DNA of 64,000 nt from Brevibacillus ruminantium (GTDB taxonomy: Bacteria > Bacillota > Bacilli > Brevibacillales > Brevibacillaceae): positions 1,392,001-1,456,000 of the forward strand of contig NZ_CP098755.1 in the NCBI RefSeq assembly GCF_023746555.1, given 5' to 3'. Every line of letters starts with the position of its first letter. The first letter of the stretch is position 1. A program made the position numbers and the translations under genes. Under the pieces are notes generated by a model that saw only the letters and a program-made list of their open reading frames with translations, ran no database searches and was not told where the DNA came from. Below are positions 17,568 through 26,453 of this stretch, one piece after another.

Positions 17568-18551
17568 ATGAAAACGATGATAAATCTGGAGTCAATTGAA
17601 AAGCACTTTTCCGGTTCTGTCGTGGTTCCGCCACTCTCCCTTTCCATCCAGGAAGGGGAATTTCTAACGCTTTTGGGGCCGAGTGGCTGCGGGAAGACTA
17701 CGCTTCTGCGCATGATCGCCGGTTTTGAGGAGCCAACCTCCGGTGAGATTTATCTGGATGGCAAAGCGCTGACCGGAATCCCGCCATACCAACGCGATAT
17801 GAACATGGTGTTCCAGCAATACGCTCTGTTTCCGCACATGACTGTCGAACAGAATATCTTGTTCGGATTAAAGATGAAAAAGGTAGATGGGGCCGAGCAA
17901 AAAAGGCGCCTGGAGGAAGTGTTGGGCTATACGCAGCTTTCGGAGCTTCGCAAGCGCACGCCGAAGCAGCTCTCCGGTGGCCAACAGCAACGTGTAGCCA
18001 TCGCTCGGGCGATCGTGAACAATCCCAAGGTTCTTCTGCTTGACGAACCGCTGGGAGCGCTTGATTACCAACTGCGTAAAAGCTTGCAGCTTGAATTGAA
18101 AAACCTGCAGAAAAATCTAGGCATTACGTTTATTTATGTGACGCATGACCAAGAAGAAGCGATGGCCATGTCTGATCGAATCGCTGTCATGAACAAAGGG
18201 CGGATTGAGCAAATCGCGTCGCCTGATGAGATTTACAACCATCCGAAGACGCTGTTTGTCGCAACGTTTATTGGTGAGAACAACATTTTCCAGAGCGGCG
18301 ACACCAGCTTCGCTGTCAGGCCGGAAAAGGTCAAGCTGTACCAAACAGATAGCCAGCCGGACATGCATCGCAAAAACGGCCGGATCACCGATATCGTCTT
18401 TTTGGGCAACATGCGGAAGCTGTTTGTTCGCTTGGAGGGTGAGGATCTCTCCGTTTTGGCTCATGAGTACGCTACGGAAAGCCGAGGCTGGCAAACAGGG
18501 GACCAGGTGGCGCTCGGCTGGTCGCAGGCAGACGAGGTGATGCTCACTTGA
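17568..18551 (+). CDS. potA: Spermidine/putrescine ABC transporter ATPase
   Basis: ATP-binding subunit of a polyamine importer, 327 residues. It has Walker [10 protein letters not shown] near residue 36, a Q-loop in [16 protein letters not shown], signature [15 protein letters not shown], Walker [12 protein letters not shown] and switch His in [12 protein letters not shown]-terminal TOBE domain ([11 protein letters not shown] onward) is as in PotA. The gene's TGA overlaps the TTG start of potB, so the four genes are coupled. The start at 17568 has only a weak ribosome site; an in-frame ATG at 17577 is possible. Confidence 0.93.
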   Translation: MKTMINLESIEKHFSGSVVVPPLSLSIQEGEFLTLLGPSGCGKTTLLRMIAGFEEPTSGEIYLDGKALTGIPPYQRDMNMVFQQYALFPHMTVEQNILFGLKMKKVDGAEQKRRLEEVLGYTQLSELRKRTPKQLSGGQQQRVAIARAIVNNPKVLLLDEPLGALDYQLRKSLQLELKNLQKNLGITFIYVTHDQEEAMAMSDRIAVMNKGRIEQIASPDEIYNHPKTLFVATFIGENNIFQSGDTSFAVRPEKVKLYQTDSQPDMHRKNGRITDIVFLGNMRKLFVRLEGEDLSVLAHEYATESRGWQTGDQVALGWSQADEVMLT

Positions 18552-19402
18552 AAAATGGAAAACAGTTGAGAATCATGGCGCTGCCGGCTCTTGTTTGGCT
18601 GGGGGCGCTCTTTCTCTTGCCGATGCTGATGATCGTCGCGCTTTCGTTTATGCAGCGGGGCACATATGGACAGATCGTCTATCAGTTTACGCTGAAAAAC
18701 TATGCGCGAATCATCGACCCGCTGTATGTGCAGATCTTTTTTGACACCTTCTTCGTGGCGGTGCTGACAACGGTGATCTCCCTCGTTTGCGCCTATCCAT
18801 TGGCATACTATATCTCCCGGATGCAGCGTTCCGCTCAGCAAATCTGGCTGCTGCTCGTCATGATTCCTTTTTGGATCAACTTTTTGGTGCGCTCTTATGC
18901 ATGGGTCATTATTTTGCGGTCCCAAGGAGTAATCAACTCATTTTTGCTCTCCATCGGCGTGATTCAGGAGCCTCTTCCGCTCCTCTACAATTTTGGCTCC
19001 GTTATGGTGGGGATGGTTTACACGCTGTTGCCGTTCATGGTCTTGCCCATCTATGTATCGCTGGAGCAGATGGATCGCCGCAAGCTGGAGGCAGCTTACG
19101 ATTTGGGCGCGACGCCGTGGAAAGCTTTTTGGCATGTGACGCTGCCTTTGACCAAATCCGGGGTAATGACGGGGTCGATTCTCGTCTTCGTTTCGTCCAT
19201 TGGCATGTTCGTCGTACCGGATGTCATGGGGGGCGCCAAGTCCGCTCTGATGGGCAATGTCATTCAAAACCAGTTCCTGTCGGCGCGTGACTGGCCGTTT
19301 GGATCAGCCCTGTCGATTGTACTGATGCTGTTGTCCATGCTATTGATTTTCCTCTACTACCGGGCCTCCCAGGCTCGTGAGGCGAAGGAGGGGACAGCAT
19401 GA
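18548..19402 (+). CDS. potB: Spermidine/putrescine ABC transporter permease
   Basis: A 284-residue MetI-type permease with six membrane segments. The EAA loop reads [22 protein letters not shown] near residue 180-200, where it contacts PotA. The start is TTG at 18548, overlapping the potA stop, with GAGGTG about 8 nt upstream; there is no ATG nearby in frame before the conserved start of the first membrane helix. It pairs with PotC. Confidence 0.93.
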   Translation: MKNGKQLRIMALPALVWLGALFLLPMLMIVALSFMQRGTYGQIVYQFTLKNYARIIDPLYVQIFFDTFFVAVLTTVISLVCAYPLAYYISRMQRSAQQIWLLLVMIPFWINFLVRSYAWVIILRSQGVINSFLLSIGVIQEPLPLLYNFGSVMVGMVYTLLPFMVLPIYVSLEQMDRRKLEAAYDLGATPWKAFWHVTLPLTKSGVMTGSILVFVSSIGMFVVPDVMGGAKSALMGNVIQNQFLSARDWPFGSALSIVLMLLSMLLIFLYYRASQAREAKEGTA

Positions 19403-20190
19403 AAGCACTGCGTCATCGGACATTGTCCGGCTATTCCTGGCTGATGCTCGTCTTTTTGTATTTGCCGATTGCCGTTTTGATGCTGTATTCCTTTAACGAG
19501 TCGAGAATCAATGCTGTCTGGTCCGGCTTCACATGGAAATGGTATCTCTCTTTGTTTGACAACAGACAGGTGATGAATGCCTTGTGGAACAGTCTCAGCA
19601 TCGCCTTGGTCAGCAGTGTGATTGCGACAGTACTGGGCACGGCTGCATCGCTTGCGATGAAGCATTACACCCAGAGATGGAGAACGCTGTTCAACGGGCT
19701 GACCTACCTGCCCATCGTCATTCCCGAAATCATGATGGGGCTTTCGCTGCTGGTCTTGTTCAGCCAGATGCACATCGAGCTGGGCAAAATGACGCTCGTA
19801 ATGGCTCATGTGACCTTCAGCCTGCCGTTTGTCATGGTCATCATCAATACGCGGCTGGCCGATATGGGCAAGGATCTGGAGGAAGCGGCACAGGATTTGG
19901 GCGCTACCGCGTGGGAAACCTTGCGCCATGTGACGCTGCCGTTGATCACACCCAGCATCATCGCCGGTTTTCTGATGTCGTTTACGTTGTCGCTCGACGA
20001 CTTTATCATTTCTTTTTTTGTGGCGGGGCCCAATTCGACGACGTTGCCGCTGTACATTTACGGATTGGTGAAACGGGGTGTATCACCGGAGGTTAATGCT
20101 CTGTCGACACTCCTGATCGTCAGTACCGTCTTGCTCGTCATTATCGCCGAGCTGTTTCGCAGGAAAGATTCCAAATCGCTTACGATTTGA
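19399..20190 (+). CDS. potC: Spermidine/putrescine ABC transporter permease
   Basis: A 263-residue MetI-type permease, the partner of PotB, with six membrane segments. The EAA loop is LEEAAQDLGATAWETLRHVT, and SFTLSLDDFIISFFVAGPNS is strongly conserved in PotC. Its ATG overlaps the potB stop (ATGA at 19399), as expected of a coupled operon. Confidence 0.93.
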   Translation: MKALRHRTLSGYSWLMLVFLYLPIAVLMLYSFNESRINAVWSGFTWKWYLSLFDNRQVMNALWNSLSIALVSSVIATVLGTAASLAMKHYTQRWRTLFNGLTYLPIVIPEIMMGLSLLVLFSQMHIELGKMTLVMAHVTFSLPFVMVIINTRLADMGKDLEEAAQDLGATAWETLRHVTLPLITPSIIAGFLMSFTLSLDDFIISFFVAGPNSTTLPLYIYGLVKRGVSPEVNALSTLLIVSTVLLVIIAELFRRKDSKSLTI

Positions 20191-20234
20191 GTTTTCATTT
20201 ATGCATTCATAAGACTGGAGGTAGAGAAGGAAAG

Positions 20235-21287
20235 ATGAAAAAGTGGAAATCCCTGATGATTGGCGCATTGACTGCCGTACTTGCTGTATCTGCAGCGGGC
20301 TGCTCCTCCTCGGACAAAGAGGAGCAAGTATTGAACATTTACAGCTGGGCTGACAACTTCAACCCCGAGGTAATCAAAGACTTTGAACAGAAGTACAATG
20401 TCAAGGTGAACTATGATATGTACGGCAGCAATGAAGAGATGCTGGCCAAAATTCAGGCAGGGGCATCCGGCTACGACTTGATCCAGCCATCCGATTACAT
20501 GGTGGCGACGATGATTGAGCTGGGCCTCTTGGAAGAGTTGAACAAAGCGAATATCCCGAACGAGAAAAATATCGTCTCAACCTTCAAGACGCCGCCGTTT
20601 GACCCGGACAACAAGCATTCCATCGTCTACACCTGGGGCATTACCGGGATTGCGTACAATAAAAAGTACATCAAGGGAGACATCACGAGCTGGCAGGATT
20701 TGTGGAACCCGGAGTACAAGGGACGCGTAATCATGCTCAACGACCCGCGCGAGGTCATGGGCGTAGGGCTGATCAAAAACGGTTTTTCCAACAGCACCAA
20801 AGATAAGGGCGAGCTGGAAAAAGCATTCGCTGACTTGAAAACGCTGCTGCCAAATGTGGTTGCTTTTGATACAGACAACATCAAGCAAAAGATGATCGCG
20901 GAAGAAGCCTGGATCGGTTCGGTCTGGTCCGGGGACGCGGCCATCATCAACGGAGAGAATCCGGATGTAGAATACGTTGTGCCAAAAGAAGGCGGCACCA
21001 TCTGGGCAGACACCACGGCGATCCCCAAAGGAGCCAAACACAAGGAGTTGGCGGAGAAATTCATCAACTACCTGATGGAGCCGGAAGTAAGCGTGAAAAA
21101 CTATGAGTGGATCGGATACAGCAATCCAAACGAAAAGGCGTACCCGCTGCACAGTGAAGAGTATCGTTCCAACAAGATGATCTTCCTGGACCAAGCAGAT
21201 ATCGACCGTGCCGAGTGGCTGGTTGACGTAGGGGAGACCTTGCAGGATTACGACCGCTTCTGGACTGAGCTGAAGAGCGGCCGTTAA
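20235..21287 (+). CDS. potD: Spermidine/putrescine-binding lipoprotein
   Basis: Solute-binding lipoprotein, 350 residues. A type II signal peptide ends in VSAAGC, followed by a Ser/Asp/Glu spacer. The mature start EQVLNIYSWADNFNPEVI matches PotD, and the acidic/aromatic pocket residues expected for polyamines appear along the chain (for example DLIQPSDYMV and WIGSVWSGDAA). The start at 20235 follows AAGGAAAG; the frame also opens at 20187 but would lack a proper signal peptide. It is last in the operon and is followed by a strong terminator. Confidence 0.93.
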   Translation: MKKWKSLMIGALTAVLAVSAAGCSSSDKEEQVLNIYSWADNFNPEVIKDFEQKYNVKVNYDMYGSNEEMLAKIQAGASGYDLIQPSDYMVATMIELGLLEELNKANIPNEKNIVSTFKTPPFDPDNKHSIVYTWGITGIAYNKKYIKGDITSWQDLWNPEYKGRVIMLNDPREVMGVGLIKNGFSNSTKDKGELEKAFADLKTLLPNVVAFDTDNIKQKMIAEEAWIGSVWSGDAAIINGENPDVEYVVPKEGGTIWADTTAIPKGAKHKELAEKFINYLMEPEVSVKNYEWIGYSNPNEKAYPLHSEEYRSNKMIFLDQADIDRAEWLVDVGETLQDYDRFWTELKSGR

Positions 21288-21325
21288 TCGCAGGTAGCGA
21301 ATTTCAGAGCAAAGCAAAAAGAGGA

Positions 21326-21367
21326 ACGTCCTGACAGGAAGAATGGCGCTGTCAGGACGTTTTTTTC
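21326..21367 (+). terminator. Terminator of potABCD
   Basis: ACGTCCTGACAG (21326-21337) pairs exactly with CTGTCAGGACGT (21349-21360), followed by seven T. Confidence 0.93.
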
Positions 21368-21463
21368 GTGTATGGGAAACAAGATTGATTGTTCTAAAAA
21401 TTTTCAAAAACGTCTGACGAGAGGGTTGGTAAGATGTGGTAGTCTGAAGAGGGGTGAGATAAT

Positions 21464-22294
21464 ATGGAAGCTTCCACTGAGAAAGTAACGGGCTTTGTCG
21501 AAAGGAATGGCACGTCTTTTTACTATGAGGCTTGCGGAAAGGGAGAGCCGCTTCTCTTGATCCACGGGATCAATCTCGATTCCCGCATGTGGCGAGAGCA
21601 AGTACCTGTCCTTTCCGAGAAGTATCGTGTGATCAGCTTTGATTTGCGAGGAATGGGACAAACCCCGATGACGGAGGAACCCTTTACGCTGTTCGGGGAC
21701 ACCCAGGCTGTGCTTCAGGAACTGGGGATTGAACAGGCACATGTGATTGGACTCTCGTTCGGAGGAATGGTGGCATTGGAATTTGCCGTGGCGCATCCGG
21801 AGATGGTCAAAAGTCTTGTGCTCGTATCCTCCGGTTTGCACGGCTATCCGAGAGCGGAGAGACGGGTAAAGGATTTTGCAAAATTCGTGGATCTCTATGA
21901 AAAAGGGTTGCGTGAAGAAACGGTTGAAATGGCGGCACGCATGTGGTTTGACGGCCCCGATCAGCCGGTCCGATCGGAAGTACAGAAAGCGCGGGAGCTC
22001 TTTGTCCAGATGACCGATCACGCTTATTCACTGCCGCCTCTCACCAAACAGCCCGCATGGCTTGCGCCTCCCCCGAGCGAAAGACTAGAAGAGATTCAAG
22101 CGCCTGCACTGATCATCGCCGGAGGCAAAGATTACGAGGATTTTCAAGGAATTGCTGACGTTTTGGCAGAGCGCATTCCCCATGCAGAGAAGGTACTGCT
22201 GGCCGATTCTGCCCATCTGCCACCCATGGACCAGCCCGACCAGTTCAATCGACTCGTACTGGATTTCATTGAGCGAACCCGACAGGAAAGGTAA
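21464..22294 (+). CDS. Alpha/beta-fold hydrolase
   Basis: A 276-residue cytoplasmic hydrolase of the alpha/beta superfamily. The oxyanion region is LLLIHGINLDSRMW, the nucleophile is Ser98 in IGLSFGGM, the acid is probably Asp in IIAGGKDYED, and the His is in LADSAHLPPMDQP near residue 247. It resembles 3-oxoadipate enol-lactonase-type and related esterases, but the substrate is not known. GGGGTGA precedes the ATG. It is a single-gene unit between two terminators. Confidence 0.88.
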   Translation: MEASTEKVTGFVERNGTSFYYEACGKGEPLLLIHGINLDSRMWREQVPVLSEKYRVISFDLRGMGQTPMTEEPFTLFGDTQAVLQELGIEQAHVIGLSFGGMVALEFAVAHPEMVKSLVLVSSGLHGYPRAERRVKDFAKFVDLYEKGLREETVEMAARMWFDGPDQPVRSEVQKARELFVQMTDHAYSLPPLTKQPAWLAPPPSERLEEIQAPALIIAGGKDYEDFQGIADVLAERIPHAEKVLLADSAHLPPMDQPDQFNRLVLDFIERTRQER

Positions 22295-22322
22295 GCGACC
22301 CCATCTGTTTTTGAGACAAGCA

Positions 22323-22384
22323 AATCCCCTTCCAATGAGGCAGAGCGCATGAGGCTCTGCAAAATGGGAAGGGGATTCTTTATT
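22323..22384. terminator. Bidirectional terminator
   Basis: AATCCCCTTCC (22323-22333) pairs with GGAAGGGGATT (22367-22377). An inner GCAGAG/CTCTGC stem lies inside the loop, and a T-rich tail follows. It serves the hydrolase gene and the convergent LysR gene. Confidence 0.85.
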
Positions 22385-22399
22385 TACCCAAGAGGCTCG

Positions 22400-23293
22400 T
22401 CACGTCGTCACGCCCCGATGAGCGATGAGAAAGTCAATAAAGGTGTTCATGATGCCATTCATCGTAGCCTCCTGGTGATAGATCAACTCAAAATTGCGAT
22501 TGATATGAGGGAGACTCAGGACTTCCACCTCCTTGAGCGCATGGGAAGCCACCTCCTCCTGAATCGAGAAGCGGGGGAGAAAAGCAATGCCCAGACGCTG
22601 CTTGACCATGCGTTTGACGACCTCGATATTATCCGCTTCCATCACCACGTTTTTCTCCAGCTGATAATGACTGAACGCGCTATGGATCAGTGTCCAATCC
22701 AATGATCCCCGGTTGAAAAGAATCAGCTTTTCCCGAGCCACGTCCTCCAATGTCACCTGCGTCCGGTTCTGAAACGGATGATCAGGATAAACGGCCAGGA
22801 CCATCTCATCCGGCATCAGCTGTATCCGTTTGATTTGCGGATGATTCACGGCCCGGGCGATGCCAAACGAAACCTCGTGGTGCAGCACCATGTCCAGCAC
22901 CTGATGGGAGTGTCCCGTAAAAATCGTCAGCTTGATCTTTGGATACAGTGTGGTGAATTTCTCCATCAGCTCCGGAAGGATGTAAAAAGCGGCCACAAAC
23001 ACGGCGGAAATGACCAATTCTCCTTCCAATAAACCGTGAGTCCGCTGAATGGCCAGCTGCCCGTCTTGCAGTGATTGCAGGACACGCTTGGCGTACGGCA
23101 AAAAGACATCGCCCTCCCGTGTCAGGGCGACTGTATTGCCTGTGCGTTGAAACAACTTGCAGCCAAGCTCGTTTTCCAGTGCTTTGATCCGCATGCTGAC
23201 CGTAGGCTGGGAAAGGTACAAAAGATCCGCGGTCTTGCTGAAGCTGCCTGTCAACGCGACGAATATAAAGGCCTCGATCTGTTCCGCATTCAT
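22400..23293 (-). CDS. LysR-family regulator divergent from the D-peptide operon
   Basis: A 297-residue LysR-type regulator. The N-terminal helix-turn-helix is EAFIFVALTGSFSKTADLLY...QPTVSMRIKALENELGCKLF, followed by a linker helix and a periplasmic-binding-like effector domain. AGGAGAG lies 8 nt before the ATG. It is transcribed away from the D-amino-acid transaminase gene, so it probably controls that operon and itself from the 186-nt intergenic region. Its effector is unknown. Confidence 0.92.
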   Translation of the reverse strand: MNAEQIEAFIFVALTGSFSKTADLLYLSQPTVSMRIKALENELGCKLFQRTGNTVALTREGDVFLPYAKRVLQSLQDGQLAIQRTHGLLEGELVISAVFVAAFYILPELMEKFTTLYPKIKLTIFTGHSHQVLDMVLHHEVSFGIARAVNHPQIKRIQLMPDEMVLAVYPDHPFQNRTQVTLEDVAREKLILFNRGSLDWTLIHSAFSHYQLEKNVVMEADNIEVVKRMVKQRLGIAFLPRFSIQEEVASHALKEVEVLSLPHINRNFELIYHQEATMNGIMNTFIDFLIAHRGVTT

Positions 23294-23479
23294 GTAAAAT
23301 CTCTCCTGTTTCTCTCCATCACGTATTCGATTTGTTAATAACCAGTATGGCTTAATTCTATTGGATTGAAGCGAAAAAATACATTACTTTGGAAGGGAAA
23401 GCAGCCAAAAACCGACCGTCTGATGACAAAAATGTGACGGTTCACCAACTCACACCATCTCAAGAAGGGGAGAACAATC

Positions 23480-24358
23480 ATGAGTGTTGCGTATTTCAAT
23501 GGCCGTTTCGTCGATTCCCGTGACCCGGTGGTTCCGATCGATGAGAGAGGCCATCAATTTGGGGATGGCGTCTATGAGGTTATAAGAATTTATAATAACA
23601 AGCCTTTTATGCTGGAGGAGCATTTGGATCGGCTCTATATGAGCGCAGAAGCGATTGCCCTTCCTTTTCGGGAAGCGAGGGAGAGCTTCAAAGCGGTCAT
23701 TTTCGAGCTGATCAGCAGGAGCAATCTGACCGATCTGGATGTGTACGTACAAATTACGCGAGGCATGGCAGCGCGCAACCATCTGTTTCCCGACTGTCCA
23801 GTCTCGATCTCGATGACAGCAAAGCCGTTTCGCAGCATCTCGGCTGAACTGCGGGAAAAAGGGGCAAAGACCATCTTGCATCCGGATGAGCGCTGGACCA
23901 ACTGCTATATCAAATCACTCAATCTGCTGCCCAATATCCTGGCCAAGCAAAAAGCGCATGAGCAGGGATGTCTGGAAGCGATCCTGCATCGGGACGGAAA
24001 GATCACGGAAGGCACCAGCTCGAATGTTTTCGTGGTCAAGGGCGGCCGTGTCCAGACCACACCGCTTTCACGCCATATCCTGGCTGGCATCACGCGTATG
24101 GCGGTCCAAAGGGTAGCGGCTGAGCTTGGCGTCGATTTTCAGGAAAAATACGTCGACCTGCAGGAGTTGTACGAGGCCGATGAGCTGTTTATCACAAGCA
24201 CGACCTCGGAAATCATGCCGGTGGTACAGGTGGACGGCAAAACAATCGGGATAGGGGAGCCGGGACCGGTCACCCGCTTGCTTCAGAAGCACTACAAAAA
24301 ACGGACAGAAGGCGTCTCAGGCGAAACGAATCAGCCGGGCAATGAAGTGATTCAGTAG
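23480..24358 (+). CDS. dat: D-alanine/D-amino-acid transaminase, PLP class IV
   Basis: Transfers amino groups between D-amino acids and 2-oxoacids. The 292-residue chain starts like D-AAT (YFNGRFVDSRDPVVPIDERG, then GDGVYEVIRIYN). It has the class-specific ITRGMAARNH segment (Arg99, His101), which binds the substrate carboxylate in D-amino-acid enzymes. The PLP lysine is Lys145 in NCYIKSLNLLPN, the same number as in the well-studied Bacillus YM-1 enzyme. A D-specific rather than branched-chain or lyase member is therefore likely. A purine-rich ribosome site (AAGGGGAG) precedes the ATG. It is first in a four-gene operon of peptide hydrolases. Confidence 0.92.
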   Translation: MSVAYFNGRFVDSRDPVVPIDERGHQFGDGVYEVIRIYNNKPFMLEEHLDRLYMSAEAIALPFREARESFKAVIFELISRSNLTDLDVYVQITRGMAARNHLFPDCPVSISMTAKPFRSISAELREKGAKTILHPDERWTNCYIKSLNLLPNILAKQKAHEQGCLEAILHRDGKITEGTSSNVFVVKGGRVQTTPLSRHILAGITRMAVQRVAAELGVDFQEKYVDLQELYEADELFITSTTSEIMPVVQVDGKTIGIGEPGPVTRLLQKHYKKRTEGVSGETNQPGNEVIQ

Positions 24359-24392
24359 CGATGACGCAAGACTACGGGAGGAATAACGGATC

Positions 24393-25331
24393 ATGCAAAT
24401 CGTAGATTTTCACTGTGATGCGCTCTACAAGATGTGGAAAAGCAGCGAGCCCCTCACATACCGGACTGCACCTGAGCTGGAGACCAATCTGGAACGGCTC
24501 GTCTCAGGCAAGGTGAAGCTGCAATGCTTTGCCCTGTACGTTCCGCCGACGACGAAGCTGGAGCAGCAGTTTCAAGCCATTCTGGACCAGATCGATCTCT
24601 TTTATGAAGAGGTCTTGCGAAAAAATCCGGAACTCGTGCACATCCGGGATTGGGCCGATCTAAACATGCTTCGTGAGGGCCAAATCGGAGCGATGCTTAC
24701 GCTGGAAGGCGTAGAAGCGATCGGCAATGATTTGCAAAAGCTGCGAATTCTCTATCAGCTGGGGGTCCGTTCCGTCGGCCTGACCTGGAATCATGCCAAT
24801 CTGGCAGCAGATGGTGCCTGGGAGACGAGAAATGCCGGACTGACCGCATTTGGGAAAAGGATCGTCGAGCTTAACAACGAACACCACATTCTGACAGACG
24901 TCTCTCATCTGGGGGAGCGGAGCTTTTGGGATGTGCTGGAGCTGGCTGCCTATCCGATCGCCAGCCACTCCAACGCAAAAGCCATCTGTGATCACCCGCG
25001 CAATCTCTCAGATGAACAAGCCAAGGCGATGTTCGCCCGAGGCGGGATGATTCATGTAGTCTTCTGTCCGGCTTTTGTCAAAAAGGGAGGGAATGCGACC
25101 ATCCAAGACCTGATTCGCCACATCGATCATTTTTGCGCGCTGGGCGGAGTGGGGCAAATTGGCCTGGGCTCCGACTTTGACGGGATTGTAAACTATGTGG
25201 AAGGTTTGGAGCACGCAGGGATGATGCAGGATTTGATCAATGAACTGTTGAAGCACTTCTCGGAGCGGGAAGTAAGAGGCTTTGCCAATGAGAACTTCCT
25301 CCGCAACCACCCAGGCTTGAAGGGAGACTGA
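24393..25331 (+). CDS. Membrane dipeptidase, family M19
   Basis: A zinc dipeptidase of the renal dipeptidase family, 312 residues, cytoplasmic (no signal peptide). The metal ligands fit: HCD near the N-terminus (VDFHCDALYKMW), Glu in LTLEGVEAIG, His in DVSHLGER near residue 171, His in ASHSNAK near 190 and Asp in LGSDFDGI near 260. The family accepts dipeptides with a D-residue at the C-terminus, so placement behind a D-amino-acid transaminase is meaningful. It is co-transcribed, starting 34 nt after dat. Confidence 0.9.
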   Translation: MQIVDFHCDALYKMWKSSEPLTYRTAPELETNLERLVSGKVKLQCFALYVPPTTKLEQQFQAILDQIDLFYEEVLRKNPELVHIRDWADLNMLREGQIGAMLTLEGVEAIGNDLQKLRILYQLGVRSVGLTWNHANLAADGAWETRNAGLTAFGKRIVELNNEHHILTDVSHLGERSFWDVLELAAYPIASHSNAKAICDHPRNLSDEQAKAMFARGGMIHVVFCPAFVKKGGNATIQDLIRHIDHFCALGGVGQIGLGSDFDGIVNYVEGLEHAGMMQDLINELLKHFSEREVRGFANENFLRNHPGLKGD

Positions 25332-25379
25332 CGGTAGATATCGAGAGGATATTGCCGCAAGCCGGAAAGAGGAGAGAAG

Positions 25380-26453
25380 ATGATGGGACGCAGAAAAGTT
25401 CGCGAATATGGGATCGAAATCGGAAAGCTTCCGATCGGGAGGAAAAACTGCATCACCGATGTGGAGGGCGTACGGGTCGGACATGTCACCCTGGATTATC
25501 CGCTGGACGCGGCGGAGGGTGAGTATGTGTGTACGGGCGTGACGGCCATTTTACCGCATGGAGGCAGTCTTTTTCGGGAAAAGGTGACCGCTGCCAGCTA
25601 TGTGTTCAACGGATTTGGCAAAACGGCCGGACTGGTCCAAATCAACGAGCTGGGCACGCTGGAAGCGCCGATCATGCTGACAAACACCTTTTCCGTGCCG
25701 GCTGTGGCCCAAGGGACACTTCGCTACATGCTGGAGCAAAACAGCGAGATAGGCGACACCACAGGTACGATCAATATCGTCGTCGGAGAGTGCAATGACG
25801 GTCATTTAAATTCGATCCGCGCTTGTGCTGTGCAGCCTGAGCATGCCATAGAAGCGATTGCTCGAGCGACGACAGAGCCAGCAGAGGAGGGGGCTGTCGG
25901 AGCAGGAAAAGGGATGGTTTGCTTTGGATACAAAGGCGGGATCGGCAGTTCCTCCCGCCTGGTCGAAACGAAGGAAGCAACGTACACTGTAGGCGTACTT
26001 GTCCAAAGCAATTTTGGAAAAAAAGAAGATTTCCTGTTCGAAAAGTACCGCTCACGCCGTCAAGATCTGCCTGCAGCGCTGGACAATCCGCCAGACGGTT
26101 CGATCATCATTGTGCTGGCAACAGATGCGCCGCTCAGTGACCGTCAACTGCTTCGTGTCGCCAAACGCACCGGGATTGGACTGGGGAGAACGGGAAGCCA
26201 CTACAGCCACGGCAGCGGTGATATCGTCATTGCATTTTCGACCGCGCATAAAATCCCCCATCATTCCGAAAAAATGACGGAGACGAGAGTCCAACTGCGC
26301 GAGGATCACCCGGTCATGAACCAGCTTTTCGCCGCGGCGAGTGAGGCTGCTGAAGAAGCGATTCTCAACTCCCTTTCGCAGGCGGTCACGACGACCGGAA
26401 GGCAGGGGCGGACGATTTCTGCCTTCCCGTTTGAGCCGGGGGAGGGGACGTAA
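25380..26453 (+). CDS. P1-family aminopeptidase (DmpA-like, Ntn-type)
   Basis: A self-processing aminopeptidase of the S58/P1 (DmpA) family, 357 residues. It has NCITDVEGVRVGHVTLDYP at the N-terminus, typical of the family. The processing site is predicted at Gly-Ser in DGSIIIVLATDAPLSDRQL (near residue 240), where Ser would become the N-terminal nucleophile of the beta chain. GRTGSHYSHGSGDIVIAFST follows. DmpA releases N-terminal D- or L-residues from small peptides. ATG ATG begins the frame at 25380, either of which may be used; AGAGGAGAG precedes it. It lies 48 nt after the dipeptidase and 0 nt before the next gene. Confidence 0.88.
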   Translation: MMGRRKVREYGIEIGKLPIGRKNCITDVEGVRVGHVTLDYPLDAAEGEYVCTGVTAILPHGGSLFREKVTAASYVFNGFGKTAGLVQINELGTLEAPIMLTNTFSVPAVAQGTLRYMLEQNSEIGDTTGTINIVVGECNDGHLNSIRACAVQPEHAIEAIARATTEPAEEGAVGAGKGMVCFGYKGGIGSSSRLVETKEATYTVGVLVQSNFGKKEDFLFEKYRSRRQDLPAALDNPPDGSIIIVLATDAPLSDRQLLRVAKRTGIGLGRTGSHYSHGSGDIVIAFSTAHKIPHHSEKMTETRVQLREDHPVMNQLFAAASEAAEEAILNSLSQAVTTTGRQGRTISAFPFEPGEGT